Assembly: GCA_964019695.1 (NCBI GenBank)
Contig: OZ026520.1
Location: forward strand, 24,318,130-24,382,129
Reading direction: 5' to 3'
From: Loripinus fragilis
Taxonomy: Eukaryota > Mollusca > Bivalvia > Lucinida > Lucinidae
Length of the DNA: 64,000 bases
Positions 54,001-57,886 of this stretch are shown in pieces. Position numbers and translations under genes: made by a program. Each line of letters starts with the position of its first letter. The first letter of the stretch is position 1. Below the pieces are notes generated by a model that was not told the origin of the DNA, searched no databases, and worked only from the letters and a program-made list of their open reading frames with translations.

Positions 54001-56573
54001 GTTTAAACGGAACCGTTTCGGTTACTGGAACTCGTGTAAAAGTTTACCATATTTCGTAAACGTGGCAGCCCTAGTGGTCACAACATTATTCATTACTTTT
54101 CAAGATGCTCAAGGGGAGCTTTGTTTTGTTTTGTTTGATTTAATTCTTAACGTCCCCTCAACAATCTTTCAGTTATAAAGGGACGGGTCTTCCTGGGTTG
54201 AACCAGTACTAAGCTAGGATTAATGTTCTTGCTAAAGGACACAACACAGTGACGCCGATGAGGCTCGAACCCGCGGCCCTTCGGTCTAGAGTCAAGCACT
54301 CTACCACTGAGCCACTGCCCTCCCCTCAAGGGGAGCTAACTCCAAAATGTGTGATGGGATCTTGACGTAATTCAAACTCATCCAAGCTTTAATAGTTGTT
54401 CTTATTGTATGCAAGAATGAGGAAGATCCATTAAAAATTGAAAGAACTAGAGTGGTCACAACATTTCTCCAATTATAAGTCTATGGGGATTTTTCCAAAC
54501 GCTCAAGGGCAGGTAACTCATAAGTCCCTGGTCGGATCCTGCTGAATTTGGAACCCATCTGAGATATTATGGGTTTACTTGTTGCTTGCAAGAATGAAGA
54601 AGATCCAATCAAAAATGAATGAGCTAGAGTGGTCACAACATTATTCATTAATTTTTAAGATGCTCAAGGGAAGCTAACTCTAAAATGTGTGATGGGATCT
54701 TGATGTAATTCAAACTCATCCAAGCTTTAATAGGTGTTCTTATTGTATGCAAGAATGAGGAAGATCCATTAAAAATTGAAAGAACTAGAGTGGTCACAAC
54801 ATTTCTCCCATTATAAGTCTATGGGGATTTTTCCAAACGCTCAAGGGCAGGTAACTCATAGGTCCCTGGTCGGATCCTGCTGAATTTGGAACCCATCCGA
54901 GATATTATGGGTTTACTTGTTGCTTGCAAGAATGAAGAAGATCCAATCAAAAATGAATGAGCTAGAGTGGTCACAACATTATTCATTAATTTTTAAGATG
55001 CTCAAGGGGAGCTAACTCAAAAATGTGTGATGGGATCTTGATGTAATTCAAACTCATCCAAGCTTAAATAGTTGTTCTTATTGTATGCAAGAATGAGGAA
55101 GATCCATTCAAAATTGAAAGAACTAGAGTGGTCACAATATTTCTCCCATTATAAGTCTATGGGGATTTTTCCAAACGCTCAAGGGCAGCTAACTCATTTA
55201 TAAGTCCCTGGTCGGATCCTGCTGAATTTCGAACATATTCGAGATATTATGGGCTTAGTTGTTGCCTGCAAGAATGAAGAAGATCCAATCAAAAATGATG
55301 GAACTAGAGTGGTCACAACATTATTCATTAATTTTTCTGACGCTCAAGGGCAGCTAACTCCGAAGTCAGTGATGGAATCTTGCCGAAATTCAAAGTCATC
55401 CAAGCTTCAATAATTGTCCTTATTGTATGCAAGAATGAGGTAGATCCATTCAAAATTGAAAGCACTAAAGTGGTCACAATGTTTCTCCCATTATAAGTCT
55501 ATGGGGATTTTTCCAAACGCTCAAGGGCAGCTAACTCATAAGTCCCTGGTCGGATCCTGCTGAATTTCAAAACCATTCGAGATATTTTGGGTTTACTTGT
55601 TGCCTGCAAGAATGAGGAAGATCCAATCAAAAATGAAGGAGCTAGAGTGGTCATAACATTATTCATTAATTTTTCTGATGCTCAAGGACAGCTAACTCCC
55701 AAGTCAGTGATGGAATCTTGCCGAAATTCAAACCCATCCAAGCTTTCATGGTTGGTCTTGTTATCTGCATGAATGAAGAAGATCCATCCAAAAATGAGGG
55801 TACTAGAGTGGTCACAACATTTTTCCCATTATAAGTCTATGGGGATTTTTCCAGACGCTCAAGGGCAGCTTACTCATAAGTCCCTGGTCCGATCCTGCCA
55901 AATTTCGAACCCATTCGAGATTTTATGGTTGTCCTTGTTACCTGCAAGAATAATGAAGAACAAATCAAAAATGAAGGAGCTAGAGTGGTCACAAGATTTT
56001 CCCCATTATAACCCTATGGGAGCTATCTGTTGCCATGGAAACCAGAGTTCTGATCCGATCTAGCCGAAAACCTAATGCTGTCAATCCCCCACCCCAATGA
56101 TGCTTCTGATGAAATTTGATTATGATTGGCCAGCTGGTCTCAGAGATATTCATGTTTGAAAGTGTGGACGCACGGACGTACACACGGACGGACGCTGGCT
56201 CGAGTCCCATACTATAAGCTCACCCTGAGCCTTCGGCTCTGGTGAGCTAAAAAGATATAGTTTTATGTATTTTGAAATTCTAAAATTCTACTTTTTTCCA
56301 GAAAGAAAAATAATAATGTGTGCCTACCCTACCTAAAATTTTCAGACCCGTTACCCAAAACACACTTATTTTTTAATTTGGCCCAAGAGTCAACTGTATT
56401 TATACAGGCCCTTGCAGAACAAACCTCATCCTGCAGAGTTTCATTCTGGATGTTCTGTGCCTTGAAGTAGAAGAATTTGTTGACAGACTGTTTTTTCAAA
56501 TAACTGGCGTGAATGGTCGGCAGTATATCATGCTGGAAGTCGCGACTGGTCAACATCATTTCATCCAACAAAC
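6395..56573 (-). CDS. TASOR: TASOR-like gene (HUSH complex scaffold), 11 exons, 5' end missing
   Basis: Eleven minus-strand exons (listed separately as A to K) join in phase at GT/AG borders into about 1,978 codons; human TASOR is about 1,670. Exons A-F read like the DUF3715/pseudo-PARP domain (IHASYL, KRQEMRKSG, AFLCVDDD, ICSEGLKIG, CKHADVL, FYEYG, RPRHVCP), exons G-I like a SPOC domain (VWQGKL, EVYSNGWY, LHCIF). This order is that of TASOR and TASOR2. In vertebrates TASOR holds MPP8 and periphilin together in HUSH and silences LINEs and other intronless DNA through H3K9me3; the pseudo-PARP domain has no catalytic activity but is needed. The same role here is inference. The C-terminal 1,600 residues are low-complexity and unlike the human protein. 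The start codon and first exon(s) were not found. TASOR2 or TEX15-like alternatives share DUF3715, but the SPOC domain favours TASOR/TASOR2. Confidence 0.85.
9500..9821. mobile_element. GGCC-ended MITE with 88-bp perfect palindrome
   Basis: Ends GGCCAAGAAA..GTGTGGTTCAGGTTAC and the inverted ..GTAACCTGAACCACATA..TTTGGCC, flanked by TAA at 9497-9499 and 9822-9824. Bases 9569-9656 are a perfect palindrome centred between 9612 and 9613. Three-base TSDs and GG-starting ends fit PIF/Harbinger-type MITEs. It sits 110 bp upstream of exon K in the intron. Confidence 0.72.
10360..10425 (-). repeat. SINE-A tail fragment
   Basis: TTTGATTTGATTCTTTACGG..CAACAATTTTTCAGTTATG matches the tail end of SINE-A; the tRNA-like head is missing. 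Confidence 0.5.
10650..10752. repeat. Imperfect foldback repeat
   Basis: TTGATATCAAGTTTACCA and CTTTGAGAA face inverted copies ending TGGTAAACTTGATATAA at 10752. Confidence 0.5.
10971..11173 (-). mobile_element. SINE-A (tRNA-derived), 12-bp TSD
   Basis: Read on the minus strand, the head GGCTCAGTGGTAGAGTGC is a Pol III A box and a GGTTCGAGCC-like B box follows further on; the tail is a GTTT/CAAA-rich stretch. TSD AATATGAGAGGT at 10959-10970 and 11174-11185. Confidence 0.82.
11326..11525 (-). mobile_element. SINE-A, 13-bp TSD
   Basis: Complete copy with tRNA-like head (GTGGCTCAGTGGTAGAGTGC, GGGTTCGAGCCTC) and CAAACAAACAAA tail, minus strand. TSD CAGCAGGTATTTG at 11313-11325 and 11526-11538. 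Confidence 0.88.
11540..12060. other. Intron between exons J and K, near exon J
   Basis: Unremarkable apart from a CAGATCAGTCTGCACATATG-type hairpin at 11846-11885. Confidence 0.4.
12061..13866 (-). CDS. TASOR: TASOR-like exon J: long disordered exon with hexapeptide minisatellite
   Basis: The acceptor is ttttag|GAATGG and the donor TTCTCAG|gtaagt. It has 1,806 bp, phase 1 in and phase 1 out, 601 full codons. The product is Ser/Asp/Asn-rich with no domain I recognise. Its first third (13730-13330) is an in-frame 18-bp minisatellite giving repeats such as VTVGHE, ITVGNE and LTDGND. Later parts contain acidic/proline-rich stretches (SPDSPYIPPLW). In-frame joining on both sides and the absence of stops over 1.8 kb support it as coding. 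Confidence 0.8.
13963..14203 (-). mobile_element. SINE-A, divergent copy
   Basis: GTGGCTCAGTGGTAGATTAG head (minus strand) and a GATTCTTTTATGTCCCAGTC tail region; many substitutions. Lies in the intron between exons I and J. Confidence 0.65.
14330..14475. repeat. AAAGAACCGTCTC palindromic MITE, copy 1
   Basis: Core GTGCCAAAAAGAACCGTCTC and the inverse GACACGGTTCTTTTGAGTAC, with arms AACATATGTTTTGG and TTTAGAAATAAGAAAA. Confidence 0.62.
14590..14731 (-). CDS. TASOR: TASOR-like exon I: end of SPOC domain
   Basis: The acceptor is gattacag|ATGGCA and the donor ATAAAG|gtatgg. It has 142 bp, phase 0 in and phase 1 out. It encodes EEDVLLMMTDNELTFHLGL and LHCIFM, resembling the last SPOC strands and the LHALF.. 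motif of TASOR. The opening ATG is probably internal, since exon H joins it in frame. Confidence 0.8.
15113..15345 (+). repeat. GGGATTTTCCTAGG-starting dispersed repeat, copy 1
   Basis: GGGATTTTCCTAGGCCTGAT, CGGCCCTTTCCCAATTAAAA, then a foldback GCATAAAAATGTGAATGAAA. Inverse copy at 61140-61390. Confidence 0.6.
15571..15766 (-). CDS. TASOR: TASOR-like exon H: SPOC domain
   Basis: The acceptor is ttgcag|AGGTTC and the donor AATGT|gtaagt. It has 196 bp, phase 2 in and phase 0 out. The encoded stretch includes INISYKVGLSVGKEKYL and EVYSNGWYINV, aligning with the EVLKNGMY region of human TASOR. The G-H junction reads through in phase, so no exon needs to be placed in the 17-18 kb gap. Confidence 0.85.
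16375..16610. repeat. AAAGAACCGTCTC palindromic MITE, copy 2
   Basis: Two back-to-back partial copies: GGCACTCAAAAGAGCCGTCT at 16409 and GTGCTCAAAAGAACCGTCTC at 16558, with TTTCTCAACCAAAACGTTTG arms. Confidence 0.58.
16610..17882 (+). mobile_element. Pearl-like element P4
   Basis: 5' subterminal ATCCCCAGACGAAGGG near 16638, then about four ~120-130-bp units carrying GATCCCA/GACCCT..GGTCAAGGGTGTGT. A GGA(C/T)-rich microsatellite follows (17818-17845) and a hairpin CTCCGACTTTGTCGGGG (17862-17878). A short 5' fragment of the same family is at 41355-41470 (TATCCCCCGACGAAGGG). No gene inside. Confidence 0.6.
17883..18682. other. Intron sequence between exons G and H
   Basis: No repeat family recognised. 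A segment at 17936-18000 has weak exon-like look but lacks splice sites, and the G-H junction already reads in frame. Confidence 0.5.
18683..18829 (-). CDS. TASOR: TASOR-like exon G: start of SPOC domain
   Basis: The acceptor is atttcag|CTCATG and the donor CAACT|gtaagt. It has 147 bp, phase 2 in and phase 2 out. It encodes VVWQGKLSAKGLLPC and VQILSP, matching the W.G.L..KG...C.I.L.S opening of the TASOR SPOC domain. The 7.3-kb intron before it holds at least four SINEs and a foldback element. Confidence 0.85.
18880..19110. repeat. AAAGAACCGTCTC palindromic MITE, copy 3
   Basis: Contains GGTACTCAAAAGAACTGTCT facing GACAGTTCTTTTGAGCACCC, and arms AACCAAAACATATGTTG. It starts about 50 bp upstream of the acceptor of exon G. 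Confidence 0.62.
19120..22730. other. AT-rich intron, few recognisable features
   Basis: Nothing coding. Bases 20575-20830 belong to a dispersed repeat also seen at 46810-47075 (CAATCATCTTGA..GGAAGAGAG, GTTTATGATTGTTG-like). Confidence 0.5.
20575..20830 (+). repeat. Dispersed repeat, also at 46810-47075
   Basis: Both copies share TTGTTGTTG, GCAATCATCTTGA, GAGAGCTGGT, GTGGGT and the GATTGT..TTCCT..TCAT order. Type unknown. Confidence 0.45.
22750..23075 (+). mobile_element. SINE-B (tRNA-derived), 12-bp TSD
   Basis: Head CGCGTAGCGCAGTCGGTAAC (A box) and GGGTCGCGAGTTCGATCCCG (B box). The body carries GAAGGGTTGTTGTCAGTTAC and GTGTGGTTAGGTGAACTGAC; the tail is AACAAAACAAACAAACAAA. TSD TGACTATGTTAC at 22738-22749 and 23076-23087. 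Confidence 0.88.
23502..23703 (-). mobile_element. SINE-A, 14-bp TSD
   Basis: Complete minus-strand copy. TSD CAAAATATTGTTTT at 23488-23501 and 23704-23717. Confidence 0.87.
24458..24570 (-). mobile_element. SINE-A, internally deleted
   Basis: The tRNA-like head is present (CACTGAGCCACTGCGCTCC on plus) with a short tail GATTTGATGCTTAACGTCCC; the middle ~90 bp are missing. Confidence 0.6.
24645..24841 (-). mobile_element. SINE-A
   Basis: Near-complete minus-strand copy with an imperfect TSD around AATATTTTCCAGG / AATATTTTCCTAG. The head has lost part of the A box. Confidence 0.72.
24942..25150 (-). mobile_element. SINE-A, old copy
   Basis: TTCATGTTGCAGTCAACAAT..TGGGTTGAACCAGTACTAAG and a head ending in AAGCCACTGAGCTCC. 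The third SINE-A within 700 bp. Confidence 0.62.
25327..25823. mobile_element. 497-bp foldback element, CAGGGTGGG ends, 5-bp TSD
   Basis: CAGGGTGGGTAGTCACGTG faces its exact inverse at 25805-25823. Inner blocks also face each other (ATACACCATTTTCCAGCCC; TCTTACTTTGAGTAC; ATACACTGTACGG). TSD AAATT at 25322-25326 and 25824-25828. Confidence 0.8.
25857..25900. repeat. 44-bp perfect palindrome
   Basis: Arms GTGCCTTTATTTGGTGCAGC.. mirror exactly around CATATG; with one mismatch the pairing extends to 25849-25908. It lies 33 bp from the foldback element. Confidence 0.85.
26160..26266 (-). CDS. TASOR: TASOR-like exon F: end of pseudo-PARP
   Basis: The acceptor is a long T tract then gcag|CTGTAT; the donor is ATCAG|gttcag, a weaker site than the others. 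It has 107 bp, phase 0 in and phase 2 out. It encodes LYFYEYGEKDVMERPRHVCP, very close to the YFYEYG....RPRHVCPYAV signature of TASOR. Translation past the donor runs on only eight codons to a stop, which supports the splice. Confidence 0.88.
26611..26900 (-). mobile_element. SINE-B, minus-strand copy
   Basis: The same body reversed (GTAACTGACAACAACCCTTC), with a head ending in TACCGACTGCGCTATGCA. TSD not resolved. Lies between exons E and F. Confidence 0.78.
26911..27145. mobile_element. GGCC-ended MITE beside exon E
   Basis: The left end is GGCCAAATAAAAAAATAAAT and the right, inverted, GGTCAAATAAAAAAACCTG. Inner arms carry TTTTAGGTAGGG and its relatives. The element ends a few bases from the donor of exon E. 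Confidence 0.6.
27153..27290 (-). CDS. TASOR: TASOR-like exon E
   Basis: The acceptor is ttttcag|GGTCAC and the donor ACTCAG|gtatgg. It has 138 bp, 46 codons, phase 0 at both ends. It encodes GHMKSVLEN, LEPTRNYDCHI and FESTQ, matching the family's K.K......LDPTP..ECHV...AYELTQ segment. The GGCC-ended MITE at 26911-27145 ends about 8 bp into the downstream intron. Confidence 0.9.
27754..27941 (-). mobile_element. SINE-A, 11-bp TSD
   Basis: TSD TCTGAACAGCT at 27743-27753 and 27942-27952. Diverged inside but the head (CATTGAGTCACTGCGCTCC on plus) is clear. Located between exons D and E. Confidence 0.8.
28067..28158 (-). CDS. TASOR: TASOR-like exon D
   Basis: The acceptor is tttgtag|GTGTGC and the donor AAAG|gtaatg. 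It has 92 bp, phase 1 in and phase 0 out. It encodes VQLCKHADVLRP and YSLVVFKVIK, matching the GVYL.RYADLL and FK...GK strands of the pseudo-PARP fold. Confidence 0.9.
28784..28890. repeat. Short foldback repeat
   Basis: TTATTGAATTTATTAAAC and AAAGAGATAAAATGC face inverted copies ending at 28890. About 105 bp with a short loop. Confidence 0.6.
28999..29071 (-). CDS. TASOR: TASOR-like exon C
   Basis: The acceptor is ttcag|GTTGAG and the donor AAGG|gtaaga. It has 73 bp, phase 0 in and phase 1 out. It encodes EKICSEGLKIGNS and LGNPFKG, matching the IC..GL..G.S....LG.P..GV segment that in true PARPs lines the NAD pocket. Confidence 0.9.
29500..30567 (+). repeat. Pearl-like tandem repeat P5 with terminal hairpin
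   Basis: Units share ACACAATACACTTTGCCT, GTGTACACAAAATTT and TAAGAGTGA.AGAAGGAAAA (copies near 29765, 29935, 30265). The end has ACCCCCTATATACTTCGTAT and CGGGGGT, a hairpin at 30540-30567. There is no ACGG microsatellite. Intron between exons B and C. Confidence 0.5.
31011..31203. repeat. CAGTAAAACC-ended MITE, copy 3
   Basis: Ends CAGTAAAACCTGG / ..TTTAACTG with the central palindrome GCTCCAAGGGGAGC. Lies in the intron between exons B and C. Confidence 0.62.
31722..32275. mobile_element. ~550-bp TIR element upstream of exon C
   Basis: TATACTCAGCGTCAATGAAA and AAGTTACCAGTA face an inverted copy at about 32243-32275. Inside is no reading frame of note. TSD not resolved. Confidence 0.62.
32381..32476 (-). 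CDS. TASOR: TASOR-like exon B
   Basis: The acceptor is attccag|TTTCATCG and the donor CTGCAG|gtatgt. It has 96 bp, 32 codons, phase 0 at both ends. It carries KRQEMRKSGYSERDL and FAFLCVDDD, matching the KR.E...G....L....AFL.VD stretch of TASOR pseudo-PARP. The intron before it is about 24 kb and holds the LINE, hAT-like and pearl-like elements. A MITE with CAGGGAT ends (32506-32964) starts only 30 bp upstream of the exon. Confidence 0.9.
32506..32964. mobile_element. CAGGGAT-ended MITE near exon B, 5-bp TSD
   Basis: Ends CAGGGATAAAA / AATTGATCCCTG, TSD CATGA at 32501-32505 and 32965-32969. Contains CTTGCTAAAAATAGCAAGTG and the palindrome CAGCTTCTGAAGAAGCTG. Confidence 0.82.
33711..35909 (+). 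CDS. LINE ORF1, PHD-finger protein
   Basis: 732 codons from ATG at 33711 to TAA. The N-terminal ~110 residues include FTVNFYHTTSTILVNG. Residues ~178-225 form a PHD-type zinc finger: CPVC, CEECGEWYHFKC, CIYC. A coiled coil follows at ~340-370 (YISSLESKVNHLENTVNLLQ), then a Gln/Pro-rich region with a near-duplicate of PGPVFVQQQRP. PHD fingers occur in ORF1 of CR1-group LINEs, where ORF1 binds the RNA; a histone-reading role is possible but unproven. The frame is fully open, unlike ORF2. Confidence 0.82.
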   Translation: MKPNKNFVIRLSTSAYELAKLIVIEHLHSENFCKDYFIASCINEDECHNQVGSLFRIFNRKKDGLQGTKLKFTVNFYHTTSTILVNGTRVDIFESELFQPICDSIQLKCDDLSIVNEQIADVLSSDCNNTNKNVTESSDKAIVYVKASEGEKENASENADKEDHISSIKSTSENLYSCPVCEQSAQSGSIACEECGEWYHFKCVGLNDTSADSIHTDVPFICIYCNDNLLYDDSCVQTKNFLNLQPRNSTQNTDTENTIPSPLLETESSTLVEPQMDNTNLKHPVHDDYQNMNSVSPHQVIQNNQENNQCKKNKPKKANNSNTTNKKQVTSDSNETLIAQKYYISSLESKVNHLENTVNLLQNTLEKNPQVISSAAHDQDQTSVAHPGNVFTHSQLEYRLNLMENQMLTNLHMQNQMTLQNQMNLQSLFQCQNQLIIGLADRQHTPCARMQPALGSQYFSQGVHPMMFQHVLPGILRAPPVYHHPVVIPPMVYPQQPTHHVTQLQPNLPGPVFVQQQRPLDVPGPVFVQQQRPPVVPNVAAAPPRQFPQVPPQVHPPTSVPMPARLPTQHVPVSNTNTYTNGDMQTLPQIRMHTESYSQQTTVDPPARIHISSRDECELPEPVKVHIEEKEYVCGSITNDNFIREDSVECTINLDTPEVSCEGVSRATDDLSTKNNCVAIETSVESDDQCKSPGSTRETNENQTFLSIPSLKENPPEIESLNVEVNQNVNRH
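35912..39331 (+). pseudogene. LINE ORF2: endonuclease-reverse transcriptase, two frameshifts
   Basis: Three frames together cover the protein. The first (to 36385) has the endonuclease opening (SNIEGVKANK, CLQEHWLW, INVYLPTNK). After a one-base shift near 36330 the second (to 38705) has CGDLNG, DYVLSS, then RT motifs: LLENYRGITV, LDSQKAFD (A), NQGVGQGRILS (B) and CADDIALL (C, in place of the usual YADD or FADD). After a second shift near 38690 the third (to 39331) has CRNCRLEDEDLLHVLARCP, the Cys/His motif of this LINE group. No ATG starts the endonuclease; its frame opens across the ORF1 stop. Both frameshifts make the copy non-functional unless they are assembly errors. Confidence 0.85.
40230..40412 (+). 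pseudogene. Decayed reverse transcriptase fragment of another LINE
   Basis: The frame around 40345-40410 encodes QGVPQGSVLGSLLFPLSIKD, the classic RT motif B region. Upstream, in another frame, is GKIPRHHLLHKLQL, resembling the FDKVPH..LL.KL segment. The gap between them is far shorter than normal, so there is an internal deletion. The motif differs from the corresponding NQGVGQGRILS of the nearby LINE, so it comes from another lineage. Confidence 0.65.
40806..41006. repeat. CAGTAAAACC-ended MITE, copy 4
   Basis: Ends CAGTAAAATCTG / GGGTTTTACTG, with AGAATGCT..AGCATTCT in the centre. Confidence 0.62.
41355..41470 (+). repeat. Fragment of P4 5' end
   Basis: TATATCCCCCGACGAAGGGT and AAATCACAAAACATGCACC parallel 16632-16690; no tandem core follows. 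Confidence 0.5.
41641..41960 (-). mobile_element. SINE-B, minus-strand copy
   Basis: Complete copy with a well-kept head (CGACTGCGCTACGCGGCCCG on plus). A short duplicate TTTGGAC lies on both sides. Confidence 0.8.
41971..44413. mobile_element. 2.4-kb TIR element (GTGTTTCCAGA ends)
   Basis: GTGTTTCCAGAGTTTTGGTG then ACCCCCGTTTTT faces GTGTTTCCAGAACTTAGGTG, ACCCCCGTTTTTT read inward from 44413. No transposase ORF. It contains an internal foldback (42471-42640, TCGTCTGCTGATA/TATCAGCAGACGA) and a palindromic MITE. TSD not found. Confidence 0.65.
43990..44160. repeat. AAAGAACCGTCTC palindromic MITE, copy 4
   Basis: GTTTTGGGTGCTCAAAGAAC facing GACGGTTGTTTTGAGTACAC, with the arm GTTGAGAAATAGGAAAAATA. 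Shorter pieces of the family occur at 44475-44520, 48835-48870 and 51708-51735. Confidence 0.58.
44702..44790 (+). repeat. Solo arm of GGCC-ended MITE
   Basis: GGCCAAATAAAAAAAATGCC then TGTGTTTAGGGTAACCCGACC; only this arm is seen. It adjoins the 5' end of pearl-like P3. Confidence 0.5.
45785..45910 (+). repeat. tRNA-like promoter segment, possible third SINE
   Basis: GGCCTTGTGCTTAGCATGTC then CAGGGTCGATTCCAGGGTGG, spaced like A and B boxes of a tRNA gene. Anticodon arm pairing is not convincing, so a SINE head or tRNA pseudogene is likelier than a tRNA gene. Confidence 0.35.
46810..47075 (+). repeat. Dispersed repeat, also at 20575-20830
   Basis: Same block order as at 20575; here it lies within the 4.8-kb TIR element. 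Confidence 0.45.
47530..49650. mobile_element. Inner inverted-repeat element
   Basis: TTTTACCTATATCACGTGAC, then CAGTCCAGCAATTGGACTAC and TTCCGGTATA, face an inverted copy at 49573-49650. About 2.1 kb between outer ends; probably a second-level insertion. Confidence 0.55.
47966..48022. repeat. TG / CGTG microsatellite
   Basis: Run of TG dinucleotides passing into CGTG tetranucleotides. Confidence 0.9.
50940..51235. repeat. Left inner inverted arm of the hAT-like element
   Basis: ~290 bp matching 53635-53960 in reverse; includes GGTCCGGTACCGGACC palindromes, GCCACGCCTATGAGGACT and CTTTGCTTCGTCCGCCAT. Confidence 0.75.
52087..52860. repeat. Cluster of GCAAACAGTGTGGATC hairpins
   Basis: At least five units of GCAAACAGTGTGGATCC..CAGACTG..GAGCAGTCTGATC..CACTGTTTG, irregularly spaced (52087, 52390, 52477, 52651, 52787). 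Each can form a hairpin. The same module occurs at 32750-32815 and 53270-53345. Confidence 0.6.
53126..53569. mobile_element. CAGGGAT-ended MITE, 5-bp TSD, second copy
   Basis: Ends CAGGGATCAAATTT / AATCTAATCCCTG, TSD TTACA at 53121-53125 and 53570-53574. Same internal blocks as 32506-32964 but in the opposite orientation. Nested in the hAT-like element. Confidence 0.82.
53635..53960. repeat. Right inner inverted arm of the hAT-like element
   Basis: Inverse of 50940-51235, with an extra ~40-bp TCCGGTACCGGA unit at the outer end. Confidence 0.75.
54121..54324 (-). mobile_element. SINE-A in P3 array, 13-bp TSD
   Basis: TSD CTCAAGGGGAGCT at 54108-54120 and 54325-54337. The target is a P3 core unit, and the same unit without the SINE is present nearby. 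Confidence 0.88.
56310..56385 (-). repeat. Solo arm of GGCC-ended MITE next to exon A
   Basis: Read on the minus strand it begins GGCCAAATTAAAAAATAAG and continues TGTGTTTTGGGTAACGGG. Only one arm is visible, 40 bp from exon A. Confidence 0.5.
56425..56573 (-). CDS. TASOR: TASOR-like exon A: start of DUF3715/pseudo-PARP
   Basis: The acceptor is ..ttttaag at 56574-56575 and the donor GAG|gtttgt at 56424-56423. The exon has 149 bp: two bases completing a codon, then 49 codons ending in phase 0. Recognisable are DFQHDILPTIHASYL and FYFKAQNIQNE, the opening helix and strand of the family. Because it enters in phase 2, a preceding exon must end with one extra base. A GGCC-type MITE arm (56310-56385) lies just downstream in the intron. 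Confidence 0.85.
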
Positions 56574-57886
56574 CTTAAAATAATAAGAGTCAATGAAACA
56601 TATATTCGGTTTTGAGGATCCAGTGTAAACCCAGATCAGCTGTCTTCAGGGATTTTCCTACTTTTCTGAAGTCAGGGCCAGGGTCCTGTTGATTTTGGGG
56701 AAAGCATTTGGGAAAATTTGATGCAGTCTAAAAGTGGACAACCATTTTAAATGGATTAAAAGCATATAAAAATTGGTTGCTTTAATTGCACTTCATAACT
56801 GGAGGACCTGGGAGTGCTCACCTGATCTCCTTAATAATGCTAAAATAGGTCAAGGTCAACTTAAGACATATTATTTAAACATATTTGTTTTACCATATAT
56901 GGGGATGGTGGCTATTTTGGTCAAGTGACCTTATAATTTTTATAAGTGTGATTTCCGCCTAAACAGTCATAAGAACAATTATCATTTCAAGATACATTTC
57001 AAGATTTTTCTAAACTCTAGTTTTTATGTTTTTTACATTGATTTTCGCATAACTTTTTTATTTTTTATTTTATTAAAATGTGATCGCGATGAAACAGTGA
57101 TTTTATTTGGCCATTTTTACCGCCTTATATGGGAGTCATTCCCAATCCAAAAATGGCCTTTATTTTCCCAATTTCATGTATTTTAGTACTAATTTTCTCA
57201 ATTTTTATAATATATTTTCCCAAATGTGAAGGAAAGGGTAGCTTCCCAAAATCCCAAATAAAATCACTGTGAAAGTTGTACAGGAAAATTAGCGCCAATT
57301 ACTCCAAAGGGTCTGAAGTTTGTGGTGCAAACAGATTTTTGTGTACATCGATGAAGAATTTGCAATAAATGGGATTCAGCCAAAATTTCAAAGTCTTTTA
57401 ATTGACAGGTAAATTTCGTAGAGGCGTGACAGAAAGGGTTCGCCTCAAAAGAATATTCACAACAGTTATTCAGCGGCTGTGCATAGCATATTTCTGCTGT
57501 TTGCAAACCCATAAAGTACAAAATCTAATTTGAGGGTGATCGTTTGTAGGAGCAGAAGCTGTATTTACGCATGAAGTGCTATTTTTCTCTTATGCGCGTG
57601 CTCCAAAATGGGCGGGTTTGAGATAAGCCCAGTAGCTTAACGCACGAGAGAACCAGGCGCGATTTCCAAAATATTTAAACAAGCCATCCATCCCTTTAGT
57701 TAGTGAATTAGGGTGGCGCAATTAAGTTTTTTGACTGACACATCTTAGTTTATTTGAGCTTTGATGAAAAATCTATGCGCAGGGTTAACTGCAGTATCTT
57801 GGATTATGGAACCATTTGGAGACATTTGCGCTAATTTTTCTCTACAACTTTCATCATGAACGCAGTTTGCTAAAACTAACACTAAA

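Larger units (their letters stand above)
50303..54073. mobile_element. 3.77-kb hAT-like element nested in P3, 8-bp TSD
   Basis: Ends TAGGGCTGCCACGTTTAC on both sides (inverted, 18 of 18). TSD GTGGTCAC at 50295-50302 and 54074-54081, exactly the P3 core sequence. Eight-base TSDs and (C/T)AGGG ends are typical of hAT. No transposase reading frame is left. Long inner arms (50940-51235 against 53635-53960) carry GGTCCGGTACCGGACCC and a cluster of hairpin repeats between. Confidence 0.85.
44800..56250 (+). mobile_element. Pearl-like element P3, hugely expanded by nested insertions
   Basis: 5' subterminal GATCGCTCACCATGGAGCC near 44810. The core units (GAGCTAGAGTGGTCACAAC, TGCTCAAGGGCAGCTAACTC, ATGAAGAAGATCC) resume at 49986-50302 and 54074-56140. 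An ACGG-type microsatellite (56164-56198) and hairpin CTGAGCCTTCGGCTC inside GCTCACC..GGTGAGC (56218-56247) end it. In 54100-56030 the units (~145-190 bp) form a longer higher-order repeat of ~330-350 bp. Without insertions the element is about 2.8 kb. Confidence 0.68.

Noticed and set aside
57264..57521. 85-codon minus-strand frame upstream of exon A
   Set aside because: Lies inside inverted-repeat sequence, has no family resemblance and no suitable splice sites to join exon A.
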